Positions 1 through 6,920 of a stretch of 8,387 bases of DNA are shown piece after piece. The DNA is from Curvibacter sp. GTDB taxonomy: Bacteria; Pseudomonadota; Gammaproteobacteria; Burkholderiales; Burkholderiaceae_C. Where the stretch lies: contig DNQP01000200.1 in the NCBI GenBank assembly GCA_003500955.1, positions 1 through 8,387 of the forward strand, written 5' to 3'. Made by a program: the position numbers and the translations under genes. Below the pieces are notes generated by a model. It had not been told where the DNA came from and did no database searches. It saw only the letters and a program-made list of their open reading frames with translations. Within the stretch, counting starts at the first letter, position 1; each line of letters opens with the position of its first letter.

Positions 1-1137
1 CAGATGGGCGCGCGCGTGAGCGGTGGCCCGAACTGGCTGGAAATCAGCCGCGGCAGCTGGCCGCTCAAGGCCATCGATCTCGACTGCAACCACATCCCCG
101 ACGCCGCCATGACCCTGGCGGTGATGGCGCTCTACGCCGACGGCCCCAGCACCCTGCGCAACATCGCGAGCTGGCGCGTCAAGGAAACGGATCGCATCGC
201 CGCCATGGCCACCGAGCTGCGCAAGCTCGGCGCCACGGTGGAGGAAGGCGCGGATTTCATCCGGGTGACGCCCATCGTGCGCTCGGGCTGGAAGCCAGCC
301 AGCATCCACACCTACGACGACCACCGCGTCGCCATGTGCTTTTCGCTGGCCGCCTTCAACCCGGCCGGGCTGCCGGTACGCATCCTGGACCCGAAGTGCG
401 TGGCCAAGACCTTCCCGGACTACTTCGAGGCCCTGTTCTCGGTCGTCACCCCGTCCGCCGGTGCCGTGCCCGTGCTCTGCGTCGACGGCCCCACGGCCTC
501 GGGCAAGGGCACGCTGGCGGCCGTCCTGGCCCAGCGCCTGGGCTACCACCTGCTGGACTCCGGGGCGCTGTACCGCGTCACCGCCCTGGCGGCCCTGAAC
601 GCCGGCCTGAGCCTGGAGCCCGCCCACGAAACCGCCATCGCCACCCTGGCCCGGCACCTGCCCGTGCGCTTCGAGGGCGACCGTGTGCTGCTCGACGGTC
701 AGGACGTCAGCGACGCCATCCGCAGCGAGCAAGGCGGCATGAACGCCTCCAAGGTCTCGGCCCTGCCCGCCGTCCGCACTGCCCTGGTCGCCCTGCAGCA
801 CAGCTTTGCCCGCCTGCCCGGCCTGGTCGCCGACGGCCGGGATATGGGCACCGTGATCTTCCCGGACGCCCAACTCAAGGTGTTTCTGACCGCCAGTGCA
901 GAAAAAAGGGCCGAAAGGCGCCATAAGCAGTTGATTTCAAAGGGGATTTCGACTACACTCGAAACCCTTCGCGCCGATCTGGAAGCGCGTGACGCCCGCG
1001 ACATGAACCGCAGCGTCGCGCCTCTCAAGCCGGCGCAGGACGCCCGGTTGCTGGACAACTCGGATCTCACGATTGAAGAGTCGGTGGATCTCGTGCTGGA
1101 CTGGTGGCAGGGCACACAGCCGTTCAGATCCATCTGA
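1..1137 (+). CDS. aroA-cmk: Bifunctional EPSP synthase / cytidylate kinase (AroA-Cmk fusion), 5' end outside window
   Basis: The reading frame is open from the first base, so the N-terminal part of AroA lies outside the window. The AroA part transfers enolpyruvate from PEP to shikimate-3-phosphate (chorismate pathway). Visible landmarks are HIPDAAM with the catalytic Asp (bases 100-102), the family signature RVKETDR (175-195), DDHR (316-327) and the C-terminal CVAKTFPDY (397-423). After a linker of about ten residues the same frame continues as cytidylate kinase (CMP/dCMP phosphorylation): P-loop GPTASGKGT (487-513), DSGALYR, the CMP-binding region around DGRDMGT (832-852), and a terminal RxxAPL-type lid segment. 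The Cmk part is about 225 residues, the usual length for the stand-alone enzyme. No ATG or good ribosome binding site lies at the junction; GTG codons at 466 and 472 are in frame but lack a convincing Shine-Dalgarno sequence. A single fused polypeptide is therefore inferred. The last part of the gene carries a likely rpsA promoter. Confidence 0.95.
   Translation, partial: QMGARVSGGPNWLEISRGSWPLKAIDLDCNHIPDAAMTLAVMALYADGPSTLRNIASWRVKETDRIAAMATELRKLGATVEEGADFIRVTPIVRSGWKPASIHTYDDHRVAMCFSLAAFNPAGLPVRILDPKCVAKTFPDYFEALFSVVTPSAGAVPVLCVDGPTASGKGTLAAVLAQRLGYHLLDSGALYRVTALAALNAGLSLEPAHETAIATLARHLPVRFEGDRVLLDGQDVSDAIRSEQGGMNASKVSALPAVRTALVALQHSFARLPGLVADGRDMGTVIFPDAQLKVFLTASAEKRAERRHKQLISKGISTTLETLRADLEARDARDMNRSVAPLKPAQDARLLDNSDLTIEESVDLVLDWWQGTQPFRSI
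931..959 (+). promoter_or_regulatory. Candidate sigma70 promoter for rpsA inside cmk
   Basis: TTGATT (931-936) and TACACT (954-959) are separated by exactly 17 bases; each matches the sigma70 consensus at 4 of 6 positions. The element lies in a conspicuously AT-richer patch (about 900-960) within otherwise GC-rich cmk coding sequence. Transcription would start near 966, giving a leader of about 350 bases before rpsA. E. coli rpsA is also known to have promoters lying within the upstream cmk gene, so the position makes sense. Function is inferred. Confidence 0.5.
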
Positions 1138-1274
1138 GCGGTTGAAACAGGCCCAGGTGGCTCCCCTCGCGCAGCAAGCGCTCCGGCCGCCTGGATCATC
1201 AACGCAACCCGCGGAACATCCGCACAAACCGCCGTCGAAAGCTAAGCCCCAGTCGCAATGGTGCGGCTGTCACG

Positions 1275-1314
1275 CCATGGCCTTCCTGCCATGGACGCCC
1301 AGATGGTCTAGGAA
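1275..1314 (+). promoter_or_regulatory. rpsA leader hairpin with loop complementary to the Shine-Dalgarno sequence
   Basis: Bases 1275-1281 (CCATGGC) and 1288-1294 (GCCATGG) form a perfect 7-bp stem around the 6-base loop CTTCCT (1282-1287). Loop bases TTCCT (1283-1287) are the exact reverse complement of AGGAA (1310-1314), the rpsA Shine-Dalgarno sequence, which sits 5 bases before the ATG. The elements could form an H-type pseudoknot (connecting loops of 1, 0 and 15 bases) that hides the ribosome binding site. S1 autoregulates its own translation in E. coli through a structured leader; that this leader does the same is inference. Confidence 0.4.
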
Positions 1315-1319
1315 CTTAC

Positions 1320-3005
1320 ATGTCTGAATCTTTTGCCGCCCTGTTTGAGGAATCCCTGCAACGCACCGAAATGCGTCCGGGCGAAGTCATCACCGCCGAA
1401 GTCGTTCGCATCGAACACGGCTTTGTCGTCGTGAATGCCGGTCTCAAGTCCGAGGCCTATGTCCCGATCGAGGAATTCAAGAACGACCAGGGCGTGCTCG
1501 AAGTGCAGGTGGGCGACTTTGTCTCCGTCGCCATCGGCTCGATCGAAAACGGCTACGGCGACACCATCCTGTCGCGCGACACCGCCAAGCGTCTGGCTTC
1601 CTGGATGGCCCTGGAAAAGGCCCTGGAATCCGGCGAATTCGTCACCGGCACCACCAGCGGCAAGGTCAAGGGTGGCCTGACCGTGCTGGTCAACGGCATC
1701 CGCGCCTTCCTGCCGGGCTCGCTGGTCGACACGCGTCCGACCAAGGACCTGACCCCCTACGAGAACAAGACCCTGGAATTCAAGGTCATCAAACTCGACC
1801 GCAAGCGCAACAACGTGGTGCTGAGCCGCCGCGCCGTGGTGGAAGCCTCCATGGGCGAAGAGCGCGCCAAGCTCATGCAGAACCTCAAGGAAGGTTCTGT
1901 CGTTCAGGGCGTGGTCAAGAACATCACCGAATACGGTGCTTTCGTGGACCTGGGCGGCATCGACGGCCTGCTGCACATCACCGACATGGCCTGGCGCCGT
2001 GTGCGTCACCCCTCCGAAGTGGTGACCGCTGGCCAGGAAATCACGGCCAAGATTCTCAAGTTCGACACCGAGAAGAACCGTGTGTCCCTGGGCCTGAAGC
2101 AGATGGGCGACGACCCCTGGATGGGCGTCTCGCGCCGCTACCCCACCGGCACCCGCCTGTTCGGCAAGATCACCAACATCGCCGACTACGGCGCCTTCGT
2201 GGAACTCGAGCCGGGCATCGAAGGTCTGGTGCACGTCTCCGAAATGGACTGGACCAACAAGAACGTGGCCCCCTCCAAGATCGTTGCCCTGGGCGACGAA
2301 GTGGAAGTCATGGTCCTCGAGATCGACGAAGACAAGCGCCGCATCTCCCTGGGCATGAAGCAGTGCAAGGCCAACCCCTGGCAGGAATTCGCGCAGAACA
2401 CCAAGCGTGGCGACCGCGTCAAGGGCCCGATCAAGTCCATCACCGACTTCGGCGTCTTCGTCGGCCTGGCTGCCGGCATCGACGGCCTGGTGCACCTGTC
2501 CGACCTGTCCTGGAACGAGCCCGGCGAAGCCGCCGTGCGCAACTACAAGAAGGGCCAGGAAGTCGAAGCCATCGTGCTGGCCGTGGACGTGGACCGCGAG
2601 CGCATCTCGCTGGGCATCAAGCAGCTGGACCAGGACCCCTTCACCACCTTCACCTCGGTGAACGACAAGGGTGCCACCGTGAGCGGCAAGGTCAAGACCG
2701 TGGACGCCCGTGGCGCCGAGATCGATCTGGGCCAGGACATCCTGGGCTACCTGCGTGCCAGCGAAATCTCGCGTGACCGCGTGGAAGACGCCCGCAACGT
2801 GCTCAAGGAAGGTGACGAAGTCACCGCCGTGGTGGTCAACGTGGATCGCAAGACCCGCAACATCCAGCTGTCGATCAAGGCCAAGGACCTGGCCGACGAG
2901 CAGGGTGCCATGGCCAACCTGAACCAGCAGTCGGCCCGCGAAAGCGCCGGCACCACCAGCCTGGGCGCCCTGCTGCGCGCCAAGCTGGACAACAACGAGA
3001 AGTGA
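1320..3005 (+). CDS. rpsA: 30S ribosomal protein S1
   Basis: The 561-residue product matches the usual length of proteobacterial S1 (E. coli 557). S1 binds mRNA at the 30S platform and helps initiate on structured or weak-SD messages. Six S1 (OB-fold) repeats can be read at about residues 20-87, 105-171, 191-259, 276-346, 363-433 and 450-519. Repeats 3-5 are most alike, with [20 protein letters not shown] at 206-225 and related segments at 291-311 and 378-398; each ends in an ISLG(M/I)KQ-like strand. The first two repeats are the divergent ribosome-binding pair. The ATG is preceded by AGGAA at a 5-base spacing, and [12 protein letters not shown] is a typical S1 start. Codon choice is strongly biased, as expected for a highly expressed gene. 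It follows cmk by 182 bases and has its own terminator. The long open frame on the opposite strand is a codon-bias shadow. Confidence 0.98.
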   Translation: MSESFAALFEESLQRTEMRPGEVITAEVVRIEHGFVVVNAGLKSEAYVPIEEFKNDQGVLEVQVGDFVSVAIGSIENGYGDTILSRDTAKRLASWMALEKALESGEFVTGTTSGKVKGGLTVLVNGIRAFLPGSLVDTRPTKDLTPYENKTLEFKVIKLDRKRNNVVLSRRAVVEASMGEERAKLMQNLKEGSVVQGVVKNITEYGAFVDLGGIDGLLHITDMAWRRVRHPSEVVTAGQEITAKILKFDTEKNRVSLGLKQMGDDPWMGVSRRYPTGTRLFGKITNIADYGAFVELEPGIEGLVHVSEMDWTNKNVAPSKIVALGDEVEVMVLEIDEDKRRISLGMKQCKANPWQEFAQNTKRGDRVKGPIKSITDFGVFVGLAAGIDGLVHLSDLSWNEPGEAAVRNYKKGQEVEAIVLAVDVDRERISLGIKQLDQDPFTTFTSVNDKGATVSGKVKTVDARGAEIDLGQDILGYLRASEISRDRVEDARNVLKEGDEVTAVVVNVDRKTRNIQLSIKAKDLADEQGAMANLNQQSARESAGTTSLGALLRAKLDNNEK

Positions 3006-3026
3006 TCTGCTTGATGTAAAGCACGG

Positions 3027-3061
3027 AAACGACCGGTCGCAGCTGCGCCGGTCGTTTTTTT
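3027..3061 (+). terminator. Rho-independent terminator after rpsA
   Basis: A 10-bp stem is formed by AAACGACCGG (3027-3036) and CCGGTCGTTT (3048-3057), with a further small CGC/GCG inner stem (3038-3040 with 3045-3047) and seven consecutive T residues (3055-3061). It lies 21 bases after the rpsA stop and 18 bases before the ihfB start, so it either ends the rpsA message or attenuates entry into ihfB. Confidence 0.9.
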
Positions 3062-3079
3062 GCCCCAAGAATAAGAGAC

Positions 3080-3394
3080 ATGACCCGCTCCGACCTGGTT
3101 GAAGAACTGGCGGCCCGTTTCGGGCAGCTGACCCACCGCGACGCTGAGTTCGCGGTCAAGGCCATCCTGGACGCGATGAACGATGCCCTGGTGCGCGGGC
3201 ACCGCATCGAGATCCGCGGCTTCGGAAGTTTTTCCATCAACCGCCGGCCGCCCCGCATGGGGCGCAACCCGCGCAGCGGCGAGAGCGTGGCCATCCCCGA
3301 GAAGCGCGTCCCCCACTTCAAGCCGGGCAAGGCCCTGCGCGAATCGGTGGACCAGCGCACCCATGAGATGCAGGCCCAGGAGCCCAAGCGCTGA
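3080..3394 (+). CDS. ihfB: Integration host factor beta subunit
   Basis: The 104-residue product belongs to the HU/IHF family. IHF is an alpha-beta heterodimer that bends DNA sharply at specific sites in nucleoid structure, transcription and recombination. The diagnostic arm region [18 protein letters not shown] is followed by [10 protein letters not shown], with Pro64 at the tip that intercalates between base pairs; [12 protein letters not shown] is the conserved C-terminal strand-helix. Similarity to E. coli IHF-beta (94 residues) runs over the whole length, and the extra ten or so residues form a polar, charged tail ending EPKR. The rpsA-ihfB order is the one found in E. coli and many proteobacteria, which favours beta over alpha or HU. 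The start codon has only a weak AAGA-type binding site. No clear promoter is visible between the rpsA terminator and this gene, so read-through may matter. Confidence 0.95.
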   Translation: MTRSDLVEELAARFGQLTHRDAEFAVKAILDAMNDALVRGHRIEIRGFGSFSINRRPPRMGRNPRSGESVAIPEKRVPHFKPGKALRESVDQRTHEMQAQEPKR

Positions 3395-3410
3395 AGCCGC
3401 TCTCACTCGT

Positions 3411-3416
3411 TAGAAT
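3411..3416 (+). promoter_or_regulatory. Candidate -10 element for the lapA-lapB-rfaE1-hldD genes
   Basis: TAGAAT, preceded by CGT, matches the sigma70 -10 consensus at 5 of 6 positions and lies 21 bases before the lapA start. No good -35 hexamer is found 16-18 bases upstream (the region is the end of ihfB). Transcription would begin near 3423, leaving a leader of about 15 bases. Read-through from ihfB is the alternative. Confidence 0.35.
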
Positions 3417-3431
3417 CCCCACACCCGGGGA
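3416..3431 (+). promoter_or_regulatory. lapA ribosome binding site within a small hairpin
   Basis: GGGGA (3427-3431), six bases before the lapA ATG, is the only Shine-Dalgarno-like sequence. It is exactly complementary to TCCCC (3416-3420) across a 6-base loop, giving a 5-bp hairpin that would hide the site on messages coming from upstream. A transcript starting near 3423 would lack the 5' arm. Confidence 0.3.
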
Positions 3432-3437
3432 CCTTCC

Positions 3438-3737
3438 ATGAACCAACTGACTTGGCTGCTCAAGTGGATACTGCGGGCAGCCATTTTTTTTGCCCTGCTC
3501 GCCTTCGCGCTGAACAATCAGCAGGCTGTGACCGTGCACCTGTTCTTCGGTCACGAATGGACGGCACCGCTCGTGCTCGTCGTGCTCGCCGCCTTTGCCC
3601 TGGGCCTGACGGCAGGGGTGCTGGCCATGCTGCCGCGCTGGTTCAAGCAGCGACGCGCGGCGCGCCAGGCGCGCCGTCAAGGGGCTGCCGACAGCCAGCT
3701 GGCCCTCTCTACCCTGCAACCGCCCCATGAACCTTGA
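3438..3737 (+). CDS. lapA: LPS assembly protein A (LapA, DUF1049 family)
   Basis: This is a 99-residue inner-membrane protein with two predicted transmembrane helices (about residues 7-25 and 43-64) and a short, strongly basic cytoplasmic tail (KQRRAARQARR, 70-80). The pattern FALNNQQAVTVHLFFG followed by WTAPLVLVVL is typical of the LapA/YciS family. In E. coli LapA works with LapB, and the pair affects LpxC stability and LPS assembly. Its stop codon overlaps the lapB start by 11 bases, so the two are almost certainly translationally coupled; the same gene pair is conserved in E. coli (yciS-yciM). Codons 16-18 contain a run of eight T residues (3484-3491), unusual in such GC-rich sequence. 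The ATG at 3438 is the natural start because a GGGGA motif precedes it. Confidence 0.9.
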   Translation: MNQLTWLLKWILRAAIFFALLAFALNNQQAVTVHLFFGHEWTAPLVLVVLAAFALGLTAGVLAMLPRWFKQRRAARQARRQGAADSQLALSTLQPPHEP

Positions 3738-4884
3738 CCTGAGCTGGATCCTGCTCGGCCTGCCCGTTGCCTTTGTGCTGGGCTGGGTGGCCTCGCGCCT
3801 GGACCTGCGCCAGCTGCGCATCGAGAACCGCCGCAATCCCAAGGCCTATTTCCGCGGCCTGAACTTCCTGCTCAACGAGCAGCAGGACCAGGCCATCGAC
3901 GCCTTCATCGAGGCGGTGCAGAACGACCCCGACACTTCCGAGCTGCACTTCGCCCTCGGCAATCTGTTCCGCCGCCGCGGCGAGTATGAACGCGCCGTGC
4001 GCGTGCACGAGCACCTGCTGGCACGGGCCGACCTCAGCGAAGCTGACCGCCAGCGCGCGCAGCACGCGCTGGCGCTGGACTTCCTCAAGGCCGGCCTGCT
4101 CGACCGCGCCGATGCCGCCCTGCTCAAGCTCGAGGGCACGCCCTTCCAGGCCCAGGCCCGGCTCGCACGGCTGGCCAATGCCGAACGCGCCCGCGACTGG
4201 CCGCAGGCCGCGGCCATTGCACGCCAGCTGGAAGATGCCGAACACGGCAGCTTCAGCAGCCGTCTCGCGCACTACCTCTGCGAGCAGGCCGCGGCCGAGC
4301 TGGCCCGCGGCGACAGTGCCGCCGCCGTGCCACTGCTGCGGCAGGCCATCGCCACCGCACCCGCGGCGCCGCGCGCACGCATCGAGCTGGCGCGCCTGCA
4401 GCTGCAGCAGAGGCAAGCTGACCAAGCCTGCGCCACGCTCGAAGAGGCCCTGCAGGCTTGCCCGAGCGCGACGCCGCTGATCGCCACCCCGCTGGCCCAG
4501 GCCGCCATCGCCAGCGGCCGCACCGTGAGCGTGCTGGCCCGGTTGCAGTCCCTCTACGAACAGACCCCCTCGCTCGACGTGCTCGAAGCCCTGGTCACCC
4601 TGCAGGCCGCGGCCGGCAGCAGCAGCACCAGCACGCGCGACTGGTACGCCCACCATCTGGAGCGCGAGCCCTCGCTCGTCGCCGCCGCCAAATGGCTGGC
4701 CGGCGAACAGCTGGAGCATGAGCAATTCCACCCCCAGGTCCAGCGCGCGCTGGACCATGCGGTCAAGCCGCTCACGCGCTACCGCTGCGCCGCCTGCGGC
4801 TTCGAGGCCAAGCAGCATTTCTGGCAATGCCCGGGCTGCCAGGCCTGGGACAGCTATCCCCCCCGCCGGGTTGAAGAACTATGA
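3727..4884 (+). CDS. lapB: LPS assembly protein B (LapB/YciM), TPR protein with rubredoxin-type metal site
   Basis: The 385-residue product matches LapB (E. coli 389). An N-terminal membrane anchor (about residues 5-23) is followed by RNPKAYFRGLNFLLNEQQDQ, the characteristic start of the cytoplasmic TPR region. Helical repeats run to about residue 340. The C-terminal rubredoxin-like domain holds two CxxC pairs, C354/C357 and C368/C371, in YRCAACGF and WQCPGCQAW, as needed for metal binding. In E. coli LapB is the adaptor that presents LpxC, the committing enzyme of lipid A synthesis, to the protease FtsH, and it responds to LPS level through PbgA/YejM. The start overlaps lapA by 11 bases and no Shine-Dalgarno sequence precedes it, which points to coupling with lapA. 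The stop overlaps the rfaE1 start (ATGA). The low-complexity SSSTST stretch near residue 300 looks like a linker. Confidence 0.94.
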   Translation: MNLDLSWILLGLPVAFVLGWVASRLDLRQLRIENRRNPKAYFRGLNFLLNEQQDQAIDAFIEAVQNDPDTSELHFALGNLFRRRGEYERAVRVHEHLLARADLSEADRQRAQHALALDFLKAGLLDRADAALLKLEGTPFQAQARLARLANAERARDWPQAAAIARQLEDAEHGSFSSRLAHYLCEQAAAELARGDSAAAVPLLRQAIATAPAAPRARIELARLQLQQRQADQACATLEEALQACPSATPLIATPLAQAAIASGRTVSVLARLQSLYEQTPSLDVLEALVTLQAAAGSSSTSTRDWYAHHLEREPSLVAAAKWLAGEQLEHEQFHPQVQRALDHAVKPLTRYRCAACGFEAKQHFWQCPGCQAWDSYPPRRVEEL

Positions 4885-5816
4885 AAATCACCCAAGCCCA
4901 ACTCGCCAAGTCCCGCGTGCTGGTCGTCGGCGACGCCATGATCGACCGCTACTGGTACGGCGCCGTGGACCGCATCAGCCCCGAGGCGCCCGTGCCCGTG
5001 GTGCGCGTCACGCGCGAGGAGCTGCGCATCGGCGGTGCCGCCAACGTCGCCAGCAACGTCGTGTCCCTGGGCGCCAAAGCCACACTGCTCACCGTGGTCG
5101 GTGACGACGAGGCCAGCCACACCCTGGAGCGACTCGTGGCCCAGACCGGCATCACCCCGCATTTCGGCCGCGACGCCGACCTGCAGACCACGGTCAAGCT
5201 GCGGGTGATCGGTCGCCAGCAGCAGCTGATCCGCCTGGACTTCGAGAACAGCCCCAAGAGCGAGGTGCTGGCCTCGCAGACGGCCGACTTCCTCAAGCTG
5301 CTGCCCGAGCACGACGCCGTGCTCTTCTCCGACTACGGCAAGGGCGGCCTGGACCACGTGCACCACATGATCGAGCACGCGCGCGCCGCGGGCAAGCCGG
5401 TGCTGATCGACCCCAAGGGCTCGGACTACTCGCGCTACAGCGGCGCCACCGTGATCACGCCCAACCGCGCCGAACTGCAACAGGTCGTGGGCGCATGGAA
5501 CAGCGAGGACGAGCTGCGCGCCAAGGCGCGCAAGCTGCGTGAATCGCTGGACCTCACCGCACTGCTGCTCACGCGCAGCGAGGAAGGCATGACGCTGTAC
5601 GAGGCCGACAGTGAGACCAGCGTAGCCGCCCAGGCGCGCGAGGTGTTCGACGTGACCGGCGCCGGCGACACCGTGATCGCCACCCTGGCCGCCCTCGTGG
5701 GCGCCGGCCTGCCGCTGCGCGAGGCCATGCCCCTGGCCAACCAGGCCGGCGGCATCGTGGTTGGCAAGTTCGGTACCGCCACCGTCAGCTACGCCGAGCT
5801 GTTCGGCGCACAATGA
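4881..5816 (+). CDS. rfaE1: D-glycero-beta-D-manno-heptose-7-phosphate kinase (single-domain RfaE1/HldA)
   Basis: This PfkB/ribokinase-family sugar kinase phosphorylates D-glycero-D-manno-heptose 7-phosphate at C1, a step toward ADP-heptose for the LPS inner core. Evidence includes [21 protein letters not shown] at the N-terminus (residues 15-35), the glycine pair in [11 protein letters not shown] (49-59), a [10 protein letters not shown] segment, and the PfkB signature [11 protein letters not shown] from 257, with D263 as the catalytic base. At 311 residues it corresponds to the first half of E. coli HldE only; the cytidylyltransferase domain (RfaE2/HldC) is absent and would have to be encoded elsewhere. 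The ATG overlaps the lapB stop by 4 bases (ATGA) and has only a weak GAAGAA upstream, so translational coupling is likely. The cytoplasmic product feeds the phosphatase GmhB, the nucleotidyltransferase and finally HldD, encoded just downstream. Confidence 0.94.
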   Translation: MKITQAQLAKSRVLVVGDAMIDRYWYGAVDRISPEAPVPVVRVTREELRIGGAANVASNVVSLGAKATLLTVVGDDEASHTLERLVAQTGITPHFGRDADLQTTVKLRVIGRQQQLIRLDFENSPKSEVLASQTADFLKLLPEHDAVLFSDYGKGGLDHVHHMIEHARAAGKPVLIDPKGSDYSRYSGATVITPNRAELQQVVGAWNSEDELRAKARKLRESLDLTALLLTRSEEGMTLYEADSETSVAAQAREVFDVTGAGDTVIATLAALVGAGLPLREAMPLANQAGGIVVGKFGTATVSYAELFGAQ

Positions 5817-5845
5817 GCCCATCGAATCTGAGGAAACAGCCATGA
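5813..5845 (+). other. Ten-codon ORF bridging the rfaE1 stop and hldD start
   Basis: ATG at 5813 overlaps the rfaE1 stop (ATGA). The frame encodes [10 protein letters not shown] and stops at 5843-5845, where TGA overlaps the hldD ATG (again ATGA). It has no strong Shine-Dalgarno sequence of its own. It could serve as a relay for ribosomes reinitiating from rfaE1 to hldD; it may equally be a chance frame. Confidence 0.2.
5830..5836 (+). promoter_or_regulatory. Ribosome binding site that fixes the hldD start
   Basis: GAGGAAA (5830-5836) with a spacing of about 7 bases from AGGA to ATG at 5842 is a good Shine-Dalgarno sequence. It supports this ATG over the upstream in-frame codons that overlap rfaE1. 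Confidence 0.8.
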
Positions 5846-6849
5846 CACGCGTCGTCGTCACCGGAGCCGCCGGCTTCATAGGTTCCAACATCGTCAAGGG
5901 CCTGAACGCCCGCGGCATCGACGACATCATCGTCGTCGATGACTTGAGCCAGGGCGACAAGTTCCGCAACATCGCCGACCTGAAAATCGCCGACTACGTG
6001 GACCTGGATGACTTCTATCCGAACTTCGAGGAAGGCTATTACGGCAAGGTCGAGGCCGTCTTCCACGAAGGCGCCTGCAGCGACACCATGGAGCAGGACG
6101 GCAAGTACATGATGGACAACAACTACACGCTCTCGTGCGAGTTGTTCCAGGCCTGCCAGCAGCAAGGCACGCGCCTGCTCTACGCCTCCTCGGCCGCCAC
6201 CTACGGCGGCTCCGAGACCTTCCGCGAGGAGCAGGCGTTTGAGGGCCCGCTCAACGTCTACGGCTATTCCAAGCTGCTGTTCGACCAGCGCATGCGCCGC
6301 GAACTCGGTACCAAGTTCGAGAAGGCCAAGCTGCAGGTCGCGGGGTTCCGCTACTTCAACGTCTACGGCCCGCGCGAACAGCACAAGGGCCGCATGGCCA
6401 GCGTGGCCTACCACCAGTTCCACCAGTTCCGCAACGAAGGCAAGGTGAAGCTCTTCGGCGAGTACGGGGGCTATGCGCGCGGCGAGCAGATGCGCGACTT
6501 CGTCTTTGTCGACGATGTGGTGGCCGTCAACCTCTGGTTCTTTGACCACCCCGAGAAAAGCGGCATCTTCAACCTCGGCTCGGGCCGGGCCCAGCCTTTC
6601 AACGACGTGGCCGTCGCCGTGGTCAACACCCTGCGCAGCTTGCAGGGCGAGGCCGCCCTGCCGCTGGCCGAGATCGCCGCACGCGGCCTGATCGAGTACA
6701 TCCCCTTTCCCGACGCCCTGCGCGGCAAGTACCAGTGCTACACCCAGGCCGACCTGGGCGCGCTGCGCGCGGCCGGCTGCGCCCACGAGTTCCACAGCGT
6801 GCAGGACGGCGTGAGCCAGTACGTGCGCGAGCTCGCGCGCCTGGCCTGA
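5842..6849 (+). CDS. hldD: ADP-L-glycero-D-manno-heptose-6-epimerase
   Basis: This extended short-chain dehydrogenase (335 residues; E. coli 310) converts ADP-D-glycero- to ADP-L-glycero-D-manno-heptose, the last step of heptose donor synthesis for the LPS inner core. The NADP-binding Rossmann motif [12 protein letters not shown] starts at residue 7. The catalytic set is visible as S116 in [13 protein letters not shown]140 and K144 in VYGYSK, and K182 in [16 protein letters not shown], equivalent to the E. coli second general base. The segment [14 protein letters not shown] and the C-terminal [18 protein letters not shown] are typical of HldD. The start at 5842 is chosen because it directly precedes the conserved [11 protein letters not shown] and has a strong ribosome binding site; upstream in-frame codons lie inside rfaE1. 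It lies 25 bases after rfaE1 and ends the plus-strand block at a strong terminator. Confidence 0.97.
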   Translation: MTRVVVTGAAGFIGSNIVKGLNARGIDDIIVVDDLSQGDKFRNIADLKIADYVDLDDFYPNFEEGYYGKVEAVFHEGACSDTMEQDGKYMMDNNYTLSCELFQACQQQGTRLLYASSAATYGGSETFREEQAFEGPLNVYGYSKLLFDQRMRRELGTKFEKAKLQVAGFRYFNVYGPREQHKGRMASVAYHQFHQFRNEGKVKLFGEYGGYARGEQMRDFVFVDDVVAVNLWFFDHPEKSGIFNLGSGRAQPFNDVAVAVVNTLRSLQGEAALPLAEIAARGLIEYIPFPDALRGKYQCYTQADLGALRAAGCAHEFHSVQDGVSQYVRELARLA

Positions 6850-6870
6850 GGACGCTCGGTCCACCAAAAC

Positions 6871-6903
6871 AAAAGCCGGTGGGCGCAGGCCCACCGGCTT
6901 TTT
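6871..6903. terminator. Bidirectional intrinsic terminator between hldD and the lipoprotein gene
   Basis: A 14-bp perfect stem is formed by 6871-6884 (AAAAGCCGGTGGGC) and 6889-6902 (GCCCACCGGCTTTT) with a 4-base loop. On the plus strand it ends in five T residues (6899-6903). On the minus strand the complement of 6866-6874 reads TTTTGTTTT. It lies between two convergent genes, 21 bases after hldD and 17 bases beyond the lipoprotein stop, so it can end both messages. Confidence 0.92.
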
Positions 6904-6920
6904 CATGCACGCTCAGAACT

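Noticed and set aside
3034..3051. CCGG and CGCAGCTGCG palindromes considered as a protein-binding site
   Set aside because: They are fully explained as parts of the intrinsic terminator stem-loop with its T run.
1308..3068. A 586-codon open frame on the minus strand opposite rpsA
   Set aside because: It is exactly antisense to a highly expressed, codon-biased S1 gene. Its translation is low-complexity (V/H/D/G/A/L-rich) with no family resemblance; open antisense frames are expected at this GC content and codon bias.
5761..5841. Longer N-terminus for HldD
   Set aside because: The extra codons overlap rfaE1, and the strong ribosome binding site and conserved Rossmann start fit the ATG at 5842.
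3709..6906. Long minus-strand frames opposite lapB, rfaE1 and hldD
   Set aside because: Each mirrors a well-supported plus-strand gene, lacks a ribosome binding site and gives Ala/Gly/Val/Leu-rich translations without motifs. They are shadows.
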